Positions 14,754-31,080 of a stretch of 64,000 bases of DNA are shown piece after piece. Location of the stretch: assembly GCA_965215115.1 (NCBI GenBank), contig OZ244050.1:5183587-5247586 (forward strand), in the 5' to 3' direction. The stretch is from CALDTK01 sp965215115. GTDB lineage: Bacteria; Bacteroidota; Bacteroidia; Chitinophagales; Saprospiraceae. Below the pieces are notes generated by a model that was not told the DNA's origin, searched no databases, and worked only from the letters and a program-made list of their open reading frames with translations. Positions within the stretch are counted from its first letter, which is position 1; the number at the start of each line of letters is the position of its first letter. Made by a program: the position numbers and the translations under genes.

Positions 14754-16871
14754 CTAATCCAAACTCGCTATCGCCGCCTCGACCTGCGTCAAGGTCGCCG
14801 ATCCGTAGCTCAGCTCGACGTTCGGGGCCTGTCGGCGGTCGGGAGTGACGGTGGTCACGGCCAACTTCAAGCCCTCGGCCGTTACGCCGTAGCTGATCAC
14901 GCGCACGGGCTCCGGCGAGGTATACACCACCGAGGCCCGGGTACCCGGCGGGTAGAAATCAACGGTGGCCTGTTTTGCGGAAGCGAAATACACCCCGGCG
15001 TTGAGCGGGCGGTCCGCGAGCAGCTGGAACTCCCCGGGCGGGACCGGGTGATCGCAGTTGTGCCACTGCGGCGTAGGTGTGCGGATCTGGAAGTCGTACG
15101 TCGAGGCAAGCTCGGCGTTGTACTGTTCCATCTGGCGCACACGTGCCTGCTGTTCGAGGACTCTACCGCGTTCGAGCGCCCGTCGTTCGCGCTCCTGCGG
15201 GGGCAGGTTGGCCTCCGCGTGCTGCAGGTTGATGGCGGCGATCCGGTGGTTGATCCTGTTGACCGCGGCGATCCGGTCCACTACCCCCAACTCCTCGTAA
15301 AGCGCCTGCTGGTGCGCCGCGAACGAAAGCCCCACCGTGTCGCCGGGCAAACCCGCGCGGGCCGAGTCGTCATCGGCGTAGGCTTTCGCCATCACGACCT
15401 GGGGATCGGCACGGGCCATATTGACCCTAACCGCGTAAATCGCCGCCGCGAAGTCACTGCCCCGCTCTTTGAAGTAATCGTCCAGATTGGCCTGCAGTTG
15501 GAGGGCCGCCCGGACGCGGTGATTCAGGCGGACGTAGTCGGCGCAGATTTGGAGCCGCCGGGCCAGCACCTCTTCGACCGCCCCCTCGTGTGCTGCCTTA
15601 CGGACCGGAACCTCGTCCCTGAATCGAGCCACCGCCGACCGCCACTTTCGCTCCGTCTCGAGCCGCGCCGAGAGGCTCTGCGCGTAAGCAAGGGAATCCG
15701 CGATGAACGCCTCGTCGGCCTCGCGCTGCAAGCGGGCGGCAGACTTCAGCAGACGCCCCCCCGAGACAGTCTTACGCGTGGGCGGGGCCGGTACGTAGGG
15801 CGGTAGGGGCAGACCTTGCTCGGGGTCGAAAGCGGCAGGGAATGCGGGGAGTTTAGGAAAATTAACGTGCGCGAGCTGGAGCGCCCGCGGGATCTGGATC
15901 CCGCGCATCAGGCGATCCGCCGCCACGATCAGTGCCTTGCGTGCCGCGACGGAGTCCGGGTGCATCGGCACGAAAGGCACCGCAGCGTCGCCCCCGAAGC
16001 CCACGCGCGTCGAAGCACTTACTAGTTCCCCTTCCGCCAGCGCCCAGTCCATCGCGCCGCTGGCTTCGCGCGTGCCGACGTAAAGGCGCATCGCCCCGTC
16101 CACGGCGGCGGTGGGTAGCGTCACGTCGATCGCCTCGCCCGGGCGCAACCGCAGTTCCTCCCCGCGGTAGCGGCCGGTGACGCGAACCATGCCTCCGGTG
16201 CGGAGACGTCCGCTGCGGCCGTTGGTATTGAGGCGGTGCGCGACCATCGACGACAGTCGTGTTGCCTCCTCGAGCTGCACTTCGACCTCGGCGCCATCGG
16301 GCAGCGAACGACCGTCGGCATAGACGAAGGCCCGCGGCGGGACGCGAACGCTGGCGCCCTCCGGCCCGGTCACGGTGCCCCCGGTGGCATTCGGTAAGGT
16401 AGCCCGCGCGCTGTAGCGGTCGGCGACCAGCTCCTGGAGTCGCTCCGTGCTGCCGATCCGCTCCGTGGTCAGGGCGATCTCGACACGCCGGTTGAGCGCG
16501 TGCGCCTCGTTACGTTCGCCGGCCACTTTCGGGCGGCTTTCGCCAAAACTCGCCACGCGGAAATAGTGCTCGTCGAGTCCCGCCGCCGAGAGCACCCCCC
16601 GGACGGCCGCAACCCGTTTTGCCGAAAGGCGGCTGTTGTAAGCATCGCCGCCGCGCGTGTCGGTGTGGCCGTAGAGCTGTACCCGGTAGGCGTCATCGCT
16701 GAGCGCGCGCGAGACGATGTCCGCGAGTGTGACCGTCGCGCGGGCATCGAGGTGGTCGCTGTCCGAGTCGAACGCAACCGTAAACACGGTGTCGCGGATC
16801 TGCCCCACCGAGCTTAGCGGAAGTGACAGACAGAGACAGGCCAGCAGTCGGAGGTGGAGCGTACTAGACAT
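14754..16871 (-). CDS. OmpA-family protein with N-terminal OmpA domain
   Basis: 705 residues. A signal peptide (LLACLCLSLPLSSVGQ) is followed at once by an OmpA C-like domain (residues about 28-135: VFTVAFDSDSDHLDARAT, YGHTDTRGGDAYNSRLSAKR, NRRVEIALT), which binds peptidoglycan in relatives. Placing this domain at the front is unusual. The remaining 560 residues contain a ZU5/Ig-like stretch near 160-260 (VRVPPRAFVYADG) and a long, charged, probably helical region (about 300-620). Residues 81-86 (LSAK) and 108-112 (FGES) are supplied by two inverted element copies within the OmpA domain itself. A third, short-stem copy is at 14972. Function of the C-terminal part unknown. Confidence 0.8.
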   Translation of the reverse strand: MSSTLHLRLLACLCLSLPLSSVGQIRDTVFTVAFDSDSDHLDARATVTLADIVSRALSDDAYRVQLYGHTDTRGGDAYNSRLSAKRVAAVRGVLSAAGLDEHYFRVASFGESRPKVAGERNEAHALNRRVEIALTTERIGSTERLQELVADRYSARATLPNATGGTVTGPEGASVRVPPRAFVYADGRSLPDGAEVEVQLEEATRLSSMVAHRLNTNGRSGRLRTGGMVRVTGRYRGEELRLRPGEAIDVTLPTAAVDGAMRLYVGTREASGAMDWALAEGELVSASTRVGFGGDAAVPFVPMHPDSVAARKALIVAADRLMRGIQIPRALQLAHVNFPKLPAFPAAFDPEQGLPLPPYVPAPPTRKTVSGGRLLKSAARLQREADEAFIADSLAYAQSLSARLETERKWRSAVARFRDEVPVRKAAHEGAVEEVLARRLQICADYVRLNHRVRAALQLQANLDDYFKERGSDFAAAIYAVRVNMARADPQVVMAKAYADDDSARAGLPGDTVGLSFAAHQQALYEELGVVDRIAAVNRINHRIAAINLQHAEANLPPQERERRALERGRVLEQQARVRQMEQYNAELASTYDFQIRTPTPQWHNCDHPVPPGEFQLLADRPLNAGVYFASAKQATVDFYPPGTRASVVYTSPEPVRVISYGVTAEGLKLAVTTVTPDRRQAPNVELSYGSATLTQVEAAIASLD
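14972..14984 (+). repeat. GTTTT-minihairpin element, 2-bp stem
   Basis: GTTTTGCGGAAGC: the same design with the stem cut to G-C plus the closing C-G pair. Inside the OmpA-family gene. Confidence 0.5.
16535..16549 (-). repeat. GTTTT-minihairpin element, canonical form
   Basis: Plus strand GGCTTTCGCCAAAAC; encodes FGES in the OmpA domain. Inverted partner 66 bp away. Confidence 0.9.
16616..16630 (+). repeat. GTTTT-minihairpin element, GCC stem
   Basis: GTTTTGCCGAAAGGC; encodes LSAK in the OmpA domain, in the helix after YGHTDTRG. Partner at 16535-16549. Confidence 0.9.
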
Positions 16872-16904
16872 TTAACGATTTGGCGACATGTGGAGCACGG
16901 AGAG

Positions 16905-17010
16905 GCCGGGCCCACAAAGCGCGCCGTGCACGTACAACGGGCACGTAAGGCAGGCACGTATGCCGAGTACGTACGAGGGGCGCGTGTGCCGAGCACGTAT
17001 GCCGTGAACG
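16905..17010. repeat. GCACGTA-rich imperfect repeats
   Basis: The gap between the OmpA-family and aquaporin genes holds about six CACGTA/GTACGT-centred units (for example GGCACGTATGCCGAG). They are imperfect palindromes with no recognisable gene. Confidence 0.55.
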
Positions 17011-17074
17011 CCGAAGGCCACCGCCGCCCCAAGGCCACCGCCGCGCGAAGCGCCAACCCCTACCTTCCACCCCT

Positions 17075-17812
17075 ATGACCGAATTCGCCGCCGAACTCAC
17101 CGGGACCTTCCTCCTCATCCTCATCGGCTGCGGCGTCGTGGCCAACGTCCTCCTCCCGGGCACGAAGGGCCACGACGCCAGCGCCCCGTGGCTCGTGATC
17201 ACGACGGCCTGGGCGCTCGCGGTCTACGTCGGCGTGGTGGTGGCCTCGCCCTACAGCGGGGCGCACCTCAACCCCGCCGTGTCGGTCGGGCTCGCCGTGG
17301 CGGAGGACTTCCCGTGGGAGAAGGTGCCCGTCTTCGTACTCGCGCAGCTGATCGGTGCCTTCCTGGGCGCCGCCGCGACCTGGCTCCTCTACCGCGACCA
17401 TTTCCTGGTCTGCGACGATCCCGGCGTTAAGCTCGGCGTATTCGCCACCGCACCCGCCATTCGCAACTACTCGTCGAACTTGTTCAGCGAGGCGATCGGA
17501 ACCTTCGTGCTCGTGTTTACGGTGCTGTACTTCACGGACGCGACCATCACCGGCGACGACACCACCGTCGTCGGGCTCGGCTCGCTCGGGGCCCTCCCGG
17601 TGGCCCTCGTCGTGTGGGCGATCGGCCTCGGGGTCGGCGGCACCACCGGCTACGCCATCAATCCGGCGCGTGACCTCGGACCGCGACTCGCGCATGCGCT
17701 GCTGCCGATCCGCGGCAAGGGCAGTAGCGACTGGGCCTACGCCTGGGTGCCCATCGCGGGACCGATCATCGGCGGCGTCATCGCGGGTGTCGCAAAGCAA
17801 GTCCTCGGCTAG
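17075..17812 (+). CDS. Aquaporin / aquaglyceroporin (MIP family)
   Basis: 245 residues with six predicted membrane helices and both half-helix motifs: HLNPAVSVG near residue 67 and GYAINPARDLGPRLA near 193. The Asp after the second NPA (NPARD) is typical of GlpF-type channels that pass glycerol and other small neutral solutes rather than strict water channels. Its stop codon is 14 bp from that of an arsenate reductase on the other strand. In some bacteria such a channel replaces an arsenite pump next to arsC; that role is an inference here. The start follows TACCTTCC by 6 nt. Confidence 0.92.
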   Translation: MTEFAAELTGTFLLILIGCGVVANVLLPGTKGHDASAPWLVITTAWALAVYVGVVVASPYSGAHLNPAVSVGLAVAEDFPWEKVPVFVLAQLIGAFLGAAATWLLYRDHFLVCDDPGVKLGVFATAPAIRNYSSNLFSEAIGTFVLVFTVLYFTDATITGDDTTVVGLGSLGALPVALVVWAIGLGVGGTTGYAINPARDLGPRLAHALLPIRGKGSSDWAYAWVPIAGPIIGGVIAGVAKQVLG

Positions 17813-17828
17813 GCTACCGACCGATGGG

Positions 17829-18461
17829 TTACACCCGTGGCACGGCCCCCCGCTCGCTCGCCAGCGCTTCCTGCAGCGCCCGCACCAGCCACCGCATCTC
17901 GGCCTCGACCTGCGTACTCGTTTTGGCGTAAGCCGCCCGCTCATCCTCGGTCCCATCGCTGAGCCTCGGGTCTATGTACGGGACACGTGTTTGGAACCCT
18001 ACCCCGGGCACGATCGGACAGCTCGCGTCGGACGCCGCGCAGACCATCAGCGCGACGACGTTGGTCGGACCACTTACGCGCGGCACGGCCTCCTCGACGG
18101 TCTTGGACCACAGCCGCCGGTCAATGCCGTGTCCCTGGACCCGAATCGCGGGGTTGCCGAGGGTATGGTCTCCGCTTACGCTAAAACCACTATCGAGCAG
18201 CGCGTGGATCACGCCCGGCGCCACGGCCGTCGCCTCGGTGCCCGCCGAGGCCACGGCCACTTCCGTCAGGCCCACTTCGGCGAGGGCAACCGCCAGCCAA
18301 ACCTCCGCGAACTGGCTCCGGCGCGAGTTGTGCGTACAGATCGCCACCACGCCGGCGTGCCTGTGCTTGAGGATGCGCCGCGCGATCGCCCCCGCGCACG
18401 CCCGCAGGGGCGGCTTGCGCGTAGCTTCAACGGGTTGGCGAATCGGGAGGAGGCGGGTCAC
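17829..18461 (-). CDS. arsC: Arsenate reductase / low-molecular-weight protein tyrosine phosphatase family
   Basis: 210 residues from GTG 18461. The phosphate-binding loop CTHNSRRS near residue 40 is the CX5R motif of thioredoxin-linked ArsC and LMW phosphatases. A Cys pair further on (VCAASDASCP, near residues 138-146) matches the relay cysteines of arsenate reductases more than a phosphatase; the family reduces arsenate to arsenite. GTG is chosen because it follows GACCTTGCG, a near -7 box; an in-frame ATG exists at 18548. Element copies lie at residues 176-181 (AYAKT) and, loosely, at 18173-18187 (CGCTTACGCTAAAAC on the plus strand). Confidence 0.82.
   Translation of the reverse strand: MTRLLPIRQPVEATRKPPLRACAGAIARRILKHRHAGVVAICTHNSRRSQFAEVWLAVALAEVGLTEVAVASAGTEATAVAPGVIHALLDSGFSVSGDHTLGNPAIRVQGHGIDRRLWSKTVEEAVPRVSGPTNVVALMVCAASDASCPIVPGVGFQTRVPYIDPRLSDGTEDERAAYAKTSTQVEAEMRWLVRALQEALASERGAVPRV
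17920..17934 (+). repeat. GTTTT-minihairpin element, GTAA loop
   Basis: GTTTTGGCGTAAGCC in arsC, encoding YAKT. A loose copy of opposite orientation with one A-G stem mismatch lies at 18173-18187. Confidence 0.85.
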
Positions 18462-18570
18462 GGGGGCGCAAGGTCGGGTATACCACGTTACCCAAACGTC
18501 AACAGTACTTACCTTTTGGTAATGCCCCGCCAAGCCGGGCCGTCCCAACTACGAATCCGCAGGGCCGACC

Positions 18571-19389
18571 TCAAGCGATGAAATACAGGGTTTCGTGCCC
18601 CGCATCCGTCAACTCATACACCGTGCGATCGCCCACCGCCGCGGCGAAGTCCCCGATCGAGAGCGGCTGGTGCACCTCCAGGATCAGCTGTCGACTTCGC
18701 GCGAGCATCCGCTCGTCGTCACTCCCGACGATGGCCCCTTCGGCGCCCTCGATGTCGACCTTGATCATGTCCACCCCGTCGATGCCGTGCTTTGCGATGA
18801 GTTCGCCGAGGCTTACCGCCGGCACGACGGCCGTGCCGCCCCCCGTCACCCGCGTTCGGTAGCTGTGCCCCAGGCCACTAGCCTCCAACAGCAGACTCGG
18901 CTCCGTCGGGTGGTAGGCGGCCTCCTCGAGGTGGACATCGTAAAGGTCTGCGGTGTTGCGCCGCCACAACTCGGCATTGTCGCCGGCGGGCTCCACCGAG
19001 ACGACACGCGCCCCGGGTCGCATCATCTTCGTCCGCAGCGCAAACAGCCCGACGTGCGCCCCGAGGTCGATCACCGTCGGCTCGGGGGCCAGTTGCCGCA
19101 GCGCCGCGTCGTAGCCGCGCCCGAGGAAGATCTCGTAGTACACCGGCAGGTCCATGAGCCGCAGGTGCAGCGTCCGCCCGCGCAGGTACTTCGTCTCGAA
19201 GGAGTGCCTCCGCTGGCTCTGCGCGACCTGCGCCCGCCCCCGCGCCGTACGCACCGCCACGGAGTGCCGGGCCATGAAGGCCATCAATCTCGCGGCTTCC
19301 CGGTGGGTGGTACAGACGCCCGTGCAGTGCTCCCACTTCGCTGCCTGCCCGGTGATCGCGACGGTGCGGTGCTGATGGCTTATGTCCAT
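18571..19389 (-). CDS. FkbM-family methyltransferase
   Basis: 272 residues. The SAM-binding segment TVIDLGAHVGLFAL near residue 103, VVSVEPAGDNAELW near 127 and GVDMIKVDIEGAEGAIV near 207 are the FkbM-type signature; members O-methylate sugars, lipids or natural products. The substrate here cannot be told. The ATG at 19389 (MDISHQHRTVAI) is used: it follows TACTTTG by 5 nt, whereas an ATG 23 codons further up would translate one copy of the 15-bp element. No glycosyltransferase neighbour was seen. Confidence 0.82.
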   Translation of the reverse strand: MDISHQHRTVAITGQAAKWEHCTGVCTTHREAARLMAFMARHSVAVRTARGRAQVAQSQRRHSFETKYLRGRTLHLRLMDLPVYYEIFLGRGYDAALRQLAPEPTVIDLGAHVGLFALRTKMMRPGARVVSVEPAGDNAELWRRNTADLYDVHLEEAAYHPTEPSLLLEASGLGHSYRTRVTGGGTAVVPAVSLGELIAKHGIDGVDMIKVDIEGAEGAIVGSDDERMLARSRQLILEVHQPLSIGDFAAAVGDRTVYELTDAGHETLYFIA

Positions 19390-19441
19390 GGGGGCAAAGT
19401 ACGGTCGGTCCTCGGAGTGGCGCCCAACGGCGTGGGGGTCC

Positions 19442-19456
19442 GCCTTTCGGCAAAAC
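19442..19456 (-). repeat. GTTTT-minihairpin element, GCC stem
   Basis: Plus strand GCCTTTCGGCAAAAC, just upstream of the FkbM-family gene. Confidence 0.9.
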
Positions 19457-19611
19457 AATGCTTGCGTCCTCCCACGTGCTTTAACCTACAATATTGTCGA
19501 CCACCACACATCGCCATCACTTCCTTTTGCCGTCGAAGCGGCAAATCGGGTCGTGACCGTGCACCGCAAGGTGGATCGGTTTAGGTTTGACCTTCACGAT
19601 CTACGCATCTT

Positions 19612-20139
19612 ATGAACTTTCGCAACTTCTCCTGCCTCGTCCTTTTCTCCCTCACCGCTTTCGCCTGCAAGGGCGACGACGATGACGCCACCGGCGGCGA
19701 TATCGAAGGCACCTGGAAGCTCGAGGCCTCCCGCGGCGAAGTCCGGACGAAGTTGGGCGACCAGGACATTAGCAACGTGACGACTTACGTCTCCGGTGAC
19801 GTGGTGATCACCTTCCGTTCCGACGGGACCTTCGAACAAGCCGGCACCGGGACCTACCGGCAGGACATCACCGTCAACGGCGAGACTTCGACGCAAACCT
19901 CCTCAATCAACTCCGCGCAGACCGGCAACTACACCGTCTCCGGCAATACCCTCAGCGGCTTCGGCGTCAGCGCGCCCGCCGGATCGCCCACCCCCGTGGC
20001 GGCCGCCGAGTTGAAGTTCAGCGTGCGCGGCGACATGCTCACCTTCGATGGTCCGAACCTCTCCCAGACGATCCCCGACCCAAACGGCGGCACCGCCTCC
20101 GTCACGCTCACGGGAAGCAGCGAGTACGAGCGGCAGTAA
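19612..20139 (+). CDS. Small lipocalin-like lipoprotein, function unknown
   Basis: 175 residues. Signal peptide MNFRNFSCLVLFSLTAFAC with a lipobox-like TAFAC, then an acidic KGDDDDATGG stretch as in many Bacteroidota surface lipoproteins. The mature part begins EGTWKLEASRGEV and contains ITFRSDGTFEQAGTGTY, a pattern shared with lipocalin-like lipoproteins of this phylum. No enzymatic motif. Stands alone, followed by a 566-bp non-coding stretch. Confidence 0.75.
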   Translation: MNFRNFSCLVLFSLTAFACKGDDDDATGGDIEGTWKLEASRGEVRTKLGDQDISNVTTYVSGDVVITFRSDGTFEQAGTGTYRQDITVNGETSTQTSSINSAQTGNYTVSGNTLSGFGVSAPAGSPTPVAAAELKFSVRGDMLTFDGPNLSQTIPDPNGGTASVTLTGSSEYERQ

Positions 20140-20555
20140 GGATGTAGCGTGGCGGTCTCGATAGCCGGGGAACCAAGGTGATGATCGACTCGGCGTCGGA
20201 AAATGTATTGAGCATTATCTCGAGCCGGCGTAGCCAGCGTGCCGTCATTCCGAGCCGGCGTAGCCTGGCGTGAGAATCTCATTGCCCGGAGCTGGACGAA
20301 GCCTCATAGGGATTGCCGCGCCAGTTCGCCGACTCGCAAGCTCGTCGGCTCACGGCTCGCAATGACTGGAGCCCCTTGGCGGCGAGCTGGGCATCTCACA
20401 AACTCTTCGTTCAGACTTTCACCCGTTAGATTGCAGGTTCACCTCCTGTCTTGCGGGTCGCAGTGGCCCAATGTCTTGAGCAATGCTGGGTCCTAAGTCC
20501 TATCGTACGTAGGAGTTCGAAAGCGCGTCGCCTAAACTGCTTGCGCACCTAAGCG
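20140..20555. other. Non-coding stretch with degenerate extragenic repeats
   Basis: No gene supported. Two degenerate copies of GAGCCGGCGTAGCC occur near 20220 and 20251, and CATTCCGAGC / GCTCGCAATGA segments around 20244 and 20356 face each other. This resembles the extragenic palindrome-like repeats seen in many bacteria. Confidence 0.5.
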
Positions 20556-20589
20556 AAAAGCCCCGCCGCGCATCTCTGCACGGCGGGGC
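20556..20589 (-). terminator. Rho-independent terminator of the rpoBC operon
   Basis: GCCCCGCCG (20560-20568) and CGGCGGGGC (20581-20589) form a perfect 9-bp G+C stem; in the minus direction it is followed by TTTTCG. It lies 117 bp past the rpoC stop. Confidence 0.85.
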
Positions 20590-20595
20590 CCTCAC

Positions 20596-20610
20596 GTTTT
20601 GCCGAAAGGC
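20596..20610 (+). repeat. GTTTT-minihairpin element, GCC stem
   Basis: GTTTTGCCGAAAGGC between the terminator and the rpoC stop codon. Confidence 0.9.
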
Positions 20611-20705
20611 GAATACTGCTAGGCTGAGTAGCGAGCCAGGTTAGGAGCCGAAAGCAAAGCCAACCGTACGGCTACTTTTGACTTTCCACTTTCCACTCTC
20701 CAACT

Positions 20706-25028
<4,323 letters not shown>

Positions 25029-25058
25029 TGCGTGATTTTCTTTGTATGATTTGCTTAG

Positions 25059-25073
25059 GGCTTTCGCCAAAAC
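25059..25073 (-). repeat. GTTTT-minihairpin element, canonical form
   Basis: Plus strand GGCTTTCGCCAAAAC, 30 bp upstream of the rpoC start codon in the rpoB-rpoC gap. Confidence 0.9.
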
Positions 25074-25081
25074 CTGAGGAA

Positions 25082-25162
25082 GAGTTCTCAGTTGACAGTT
25101 CTCAGTTCTCAGTCTTGTGACTGTTGCGCAACTGAGAACTGAGAACTGTCAACTGAGAACTC
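25082..25162. repeat. 32-bp perfect inverted repeat between rpoB and rpoC
   Basis: Arms 25082-25113 and 25131-25162 are exact reverse complements made of CAGTTCT-type heptamers, separated by 17 nt. The right arm ends 3 bp from the rpoB stop. In the polycistronic mRNA it would form a very stable hairpin and could be an RNase III target or a partial barrier. Confidence 0.92.
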
Positions 25163-25165
25163 ACC

Positions 25166-28990
<3,825 letters not shown>

Positions 28991-29065
28991 GCGGAATAAG
29001 CTTAAAATGCGAGGAAATAGCCGCTCGTCACGGGCGAGACAGCGGCCGGGGGCGCTAAGGCGGCG

Positions 29066-29073
29066 CAAAATTA
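29066..29073 (-). promoter_or_regulatory. Candidate -7 box upstream of rpoB
   Basis: TAATTTTG on the minus strand, a full match to TAnnTTTG, 75 nt before the rpoB start. No TTG at the usual distance was found, so it may only supplement read-through from rplL. Confidence 0.4.
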
Positions 29074-29111
29074 CACCGAAACCCCGAAAGTATAGGCCCC
29101 ATATAACGATA

Positions 29112-29143
29112 GGCCGGGCCTAGGGATGTCCCTAGACCCAGCC
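29112..29143 (-). promoter_or_regulatory. Hairpin in the rplL-rpoB gap
   Basis: GGCCGGGCCTAGGGA (29112-29126) pairs with TCCCTAGACCCAGCC (29129-29143), 13 of 15 positions, around a minimal loop. No U-run follows. In E. coli the same gap holds an attenuator and RNase III site; a similar role is inferred. Confidence 0.6.
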
Positions 29144-29232
29144 TGAGCGTTAATTCTATGTCAATTGAGGGGTTCGCCTGCGGGAGGCATAGAATCGGGG
29201 GTGTCAGTGAGGGAAGGAGGGTCCGGGGTGGA

Positions 29233-29616
29233 TTACTTCACCTCGACCGAAGCACCGACGCCCTCGAGGGCGGTCTTGAGGCTCTCGGCTTCTTCCTTGC
29301 TGACACCTTCCTTGACGACGGCCGGGGCCGAGTCGACGAGGTCTTTCGCCTCTTTGAGACCGAGACCCAGCAGGCCCTTGATCTCCTTGACGACACCCAG
29401 CTTCGCGCCACCGGCGGAAGTCAGCGTGACGGTGAATTCGGTCTGCTCAGCGGCGGCGGCGCCGCCTTCGCTGTCGCCTCCGCCGGAGGCTGCGACGGCC
29501 ACAGCGGCTGCTGCGGGCTCGATGCCGTACTCATCCTTGAGGATGGTAGCGAGCTCACTCACGTCTTTGACGGTGAGGTTGACGAGCTGCTCGGCGAGTT
29601 GTTTTAGATCTGCCAT
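29233..29616 (-). CDS. rplL: Ribosomal protein bL12 (L7/L12)
   Basis: 127 residues. N-terminal dimerisation helix (MADLKQLAEQLVNLTVKDVS), an Ala/Gly-rich hinge near residues 36-57, and the C-terminal factor-binding domain (EFTVTLTSAGGAKLGVVKEI ... GLGLKEAKDLVD). Forms the ribosomal stalk on uL10, encoded just upstream. Confidence 0.97.
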   Translation of the reverse strand: MADLKQLAEQLVNLTVKDVSELATILKDEYGIEPAAAAVAVAASGGGDSEGGAAAAEQTEFTVTLTSAGGAKLGVVKEIKGLLGLGLKEAKDLVDSAPAVVKEGVSKEEAESLKTALEGVGASVEVK

Positions 29617-29758
29617 GATGGACTGGTTTTGATGCTACACGTGAAAGAAAAAAAGCACGGTTAGCTTGGAAGCCTTGGGAAAGTGGGAGAGTTAGAAAGT
29701 GAAAAGTGGACAGTGGCCGTCGAAGCTCTCCCGTACGGCCTATCCACTGAGAGAGCCG

Positions 29759-30295
29759 CTAAGCAGCGGCCTCGCCGCGCTGCTCGAGCGTCTTGAGGAG
29801 GCCGCTGATCGTCTGGCCGCCCGACTGGAGGGCGCCGAGGACGTTCTTGATCGGGCTCTGGAGCAGGAGGATGACGTCGCCGAGGAGTTCTTCCTTCGAC
29901 TTGATCTTCGTGAGGGCGTCGATCTGGTCGTCGCCGACGTAGATCGCGCTCCCGATGTAAGCCGCCTTCAGGAGGGGCTTGGCGTGGGTCTTGCGGAAGT
30001 CCTTGATGAGTTTCGCGGGCGCCTTGGCGTTTTCCGTAAACATGATCGCCGACGGGCCCTTCAGCGCCTCGTAGATCTCGTCGAGGTTGCGCTCCTCGGC
30101 CACGGCCTCGAGGGCCTTGCGGGCGAGGGTGTTCTTGACGACCTGCATCGTGACGCCGGCCTTGTAGGCCTCGGCGCGCAGGGCGTTCGAGTCGGCCACG
30201 CTCATCTTCGAGGCGTCGGCGATGTAGAAGTACTCAGCCTCGGCGAACTTCACCTTCAGTGACTCGAGGACGTCGTTTTTCTCTGTTCTGGTCAT
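29759..30295 (-). CDS. rplJ: Ribosomal protein uL10
   Basis: 178 residues, normal size. KTEK-like start (MTRTEKNDVLESLKVKF), the rRNA-binding segment VVKNTLARKALE near residue 53, and a C-terminal helix (AGLLKTLEQRGEAAA-like end) that carries the bL12 dimers. In other bacteria the uL10-bL12 complex represses its own mRNA; no leader structure of that sort was identified in the 26-nt gap to rplA. Confidence 0.96.
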   Translation of the reverse strand: MTRTEKNDVLESLKVKFAEAEYFYIADASKMSVADSNALRAEAYKAGVTMQVVKNTLARKALEAVAEERNLDEIYEALKGPSAIMFTENAKAPAKLIKDFRKTHAKPLLKAAYIGSAIYVGDDQIDALTKIKSKEELLGDVILLLQSPIKNVLGALQSGGQTISGLLKTLEQRGEAAA

Positions 30296-30321
30296 GAGAA
30301 TTGCGTTTTGTGAGTCACCGA

Positions 30322-31014
30322 CTAGCGGTAAACCTTGGGGTCGACTTTGACGCCCGGACTCATCGTCGAGGCAGTGGTGATGGACTTGAAGTAGATGCCC
30401 TTCGCGCTCGAGGGCTTGATCCGCGAGATCGTCGAGAGCAGCTCGTGGGCGTTGTCGCGGAGTTGGTCCGGCGAGAAGCCGACGCGACCGATGCTCGAGT
30501 GGATGATGCCGGTCTTGTCGACGCGGAAGGCGATCTTACCGCCCTTGACATCTTCCACCGCCGCGGCGATGTTCGGGGTCACCGTACCGGTCTTCGGGTT
30601 CGGCATCAGGCCACGGGGACCGAGGGCGCGACCGATGCGGCCGACCTTCACCATGACGTTCGGCTGCGCGATCGCGACGTCGAACTCGAACCAACCCCCG
30701 GCGATCTTGTCGACGAGTTCGTCGAGACCTGCGTAGTCGGCACCGGCCGCCAGGGCCTCCTCGACCTTGTCGTCCGTGCAGAACACGAGGACGCGCTTCA
30801 CCTTACCGGTGCCGTGCGGGAGGGTGACGGTGCCACGCAGGGCCTGGTCGGCCTTACGGGGGTCGATCCCGAGGCGGATGTGCAGGTCGACGCTCGCGTC
30901 AAACTTCGCCGTATTTACCTCCTTGATCAGGGCCATCGCCTCGTCGAGCGGGTACAGCTTGGCCGCGTCTACCTTCTCGGTAGCGGCGCGGCGCTTCTTT
31001 CCAATCTTAGCCAT
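30322..31014 (-). CDS. rplA: Ribosomal protein uL1
   Basis: 230 residues. Contains the uL1 signatures HGTGKVKRVLVFC near residue 66, GPRGLMPNPKTGTVTPNI near 131, and the C-terminal KGIYFKSITTASTMSPGVKV. Part of the L1 stalk near the ribosomal E site. Follows rplK after 66 bp. Confidence 0.97.
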   Translation of the reverse strand: MAKIGKKRRAATEKVDAAKLYPLDEAMALIKEVNTAKFDASVDLHIRLGIDPRKADQALRGTVTLPHGTGKVKRVLVFCTDDKVEEALAAGADYAGLDELVDKIAGGWFEFDVAIAQPNVMVKVGRIGRALGPRGLMPNPKTGTVTPNIAAAVEDVKGGKIAFRVDKTGIIHSSIGRVGFSPDQLRDNAHELLSTISRIKPSSAKGIYFKSITTASTMSPGVKVDPKVYR

Positions 31015-31080
31015 AATAAAATTTAGGTGCGAACGCCCGTGTCCGCTCTCGCGGCGGCGGGCTCCCTATGAGTGATGTGA

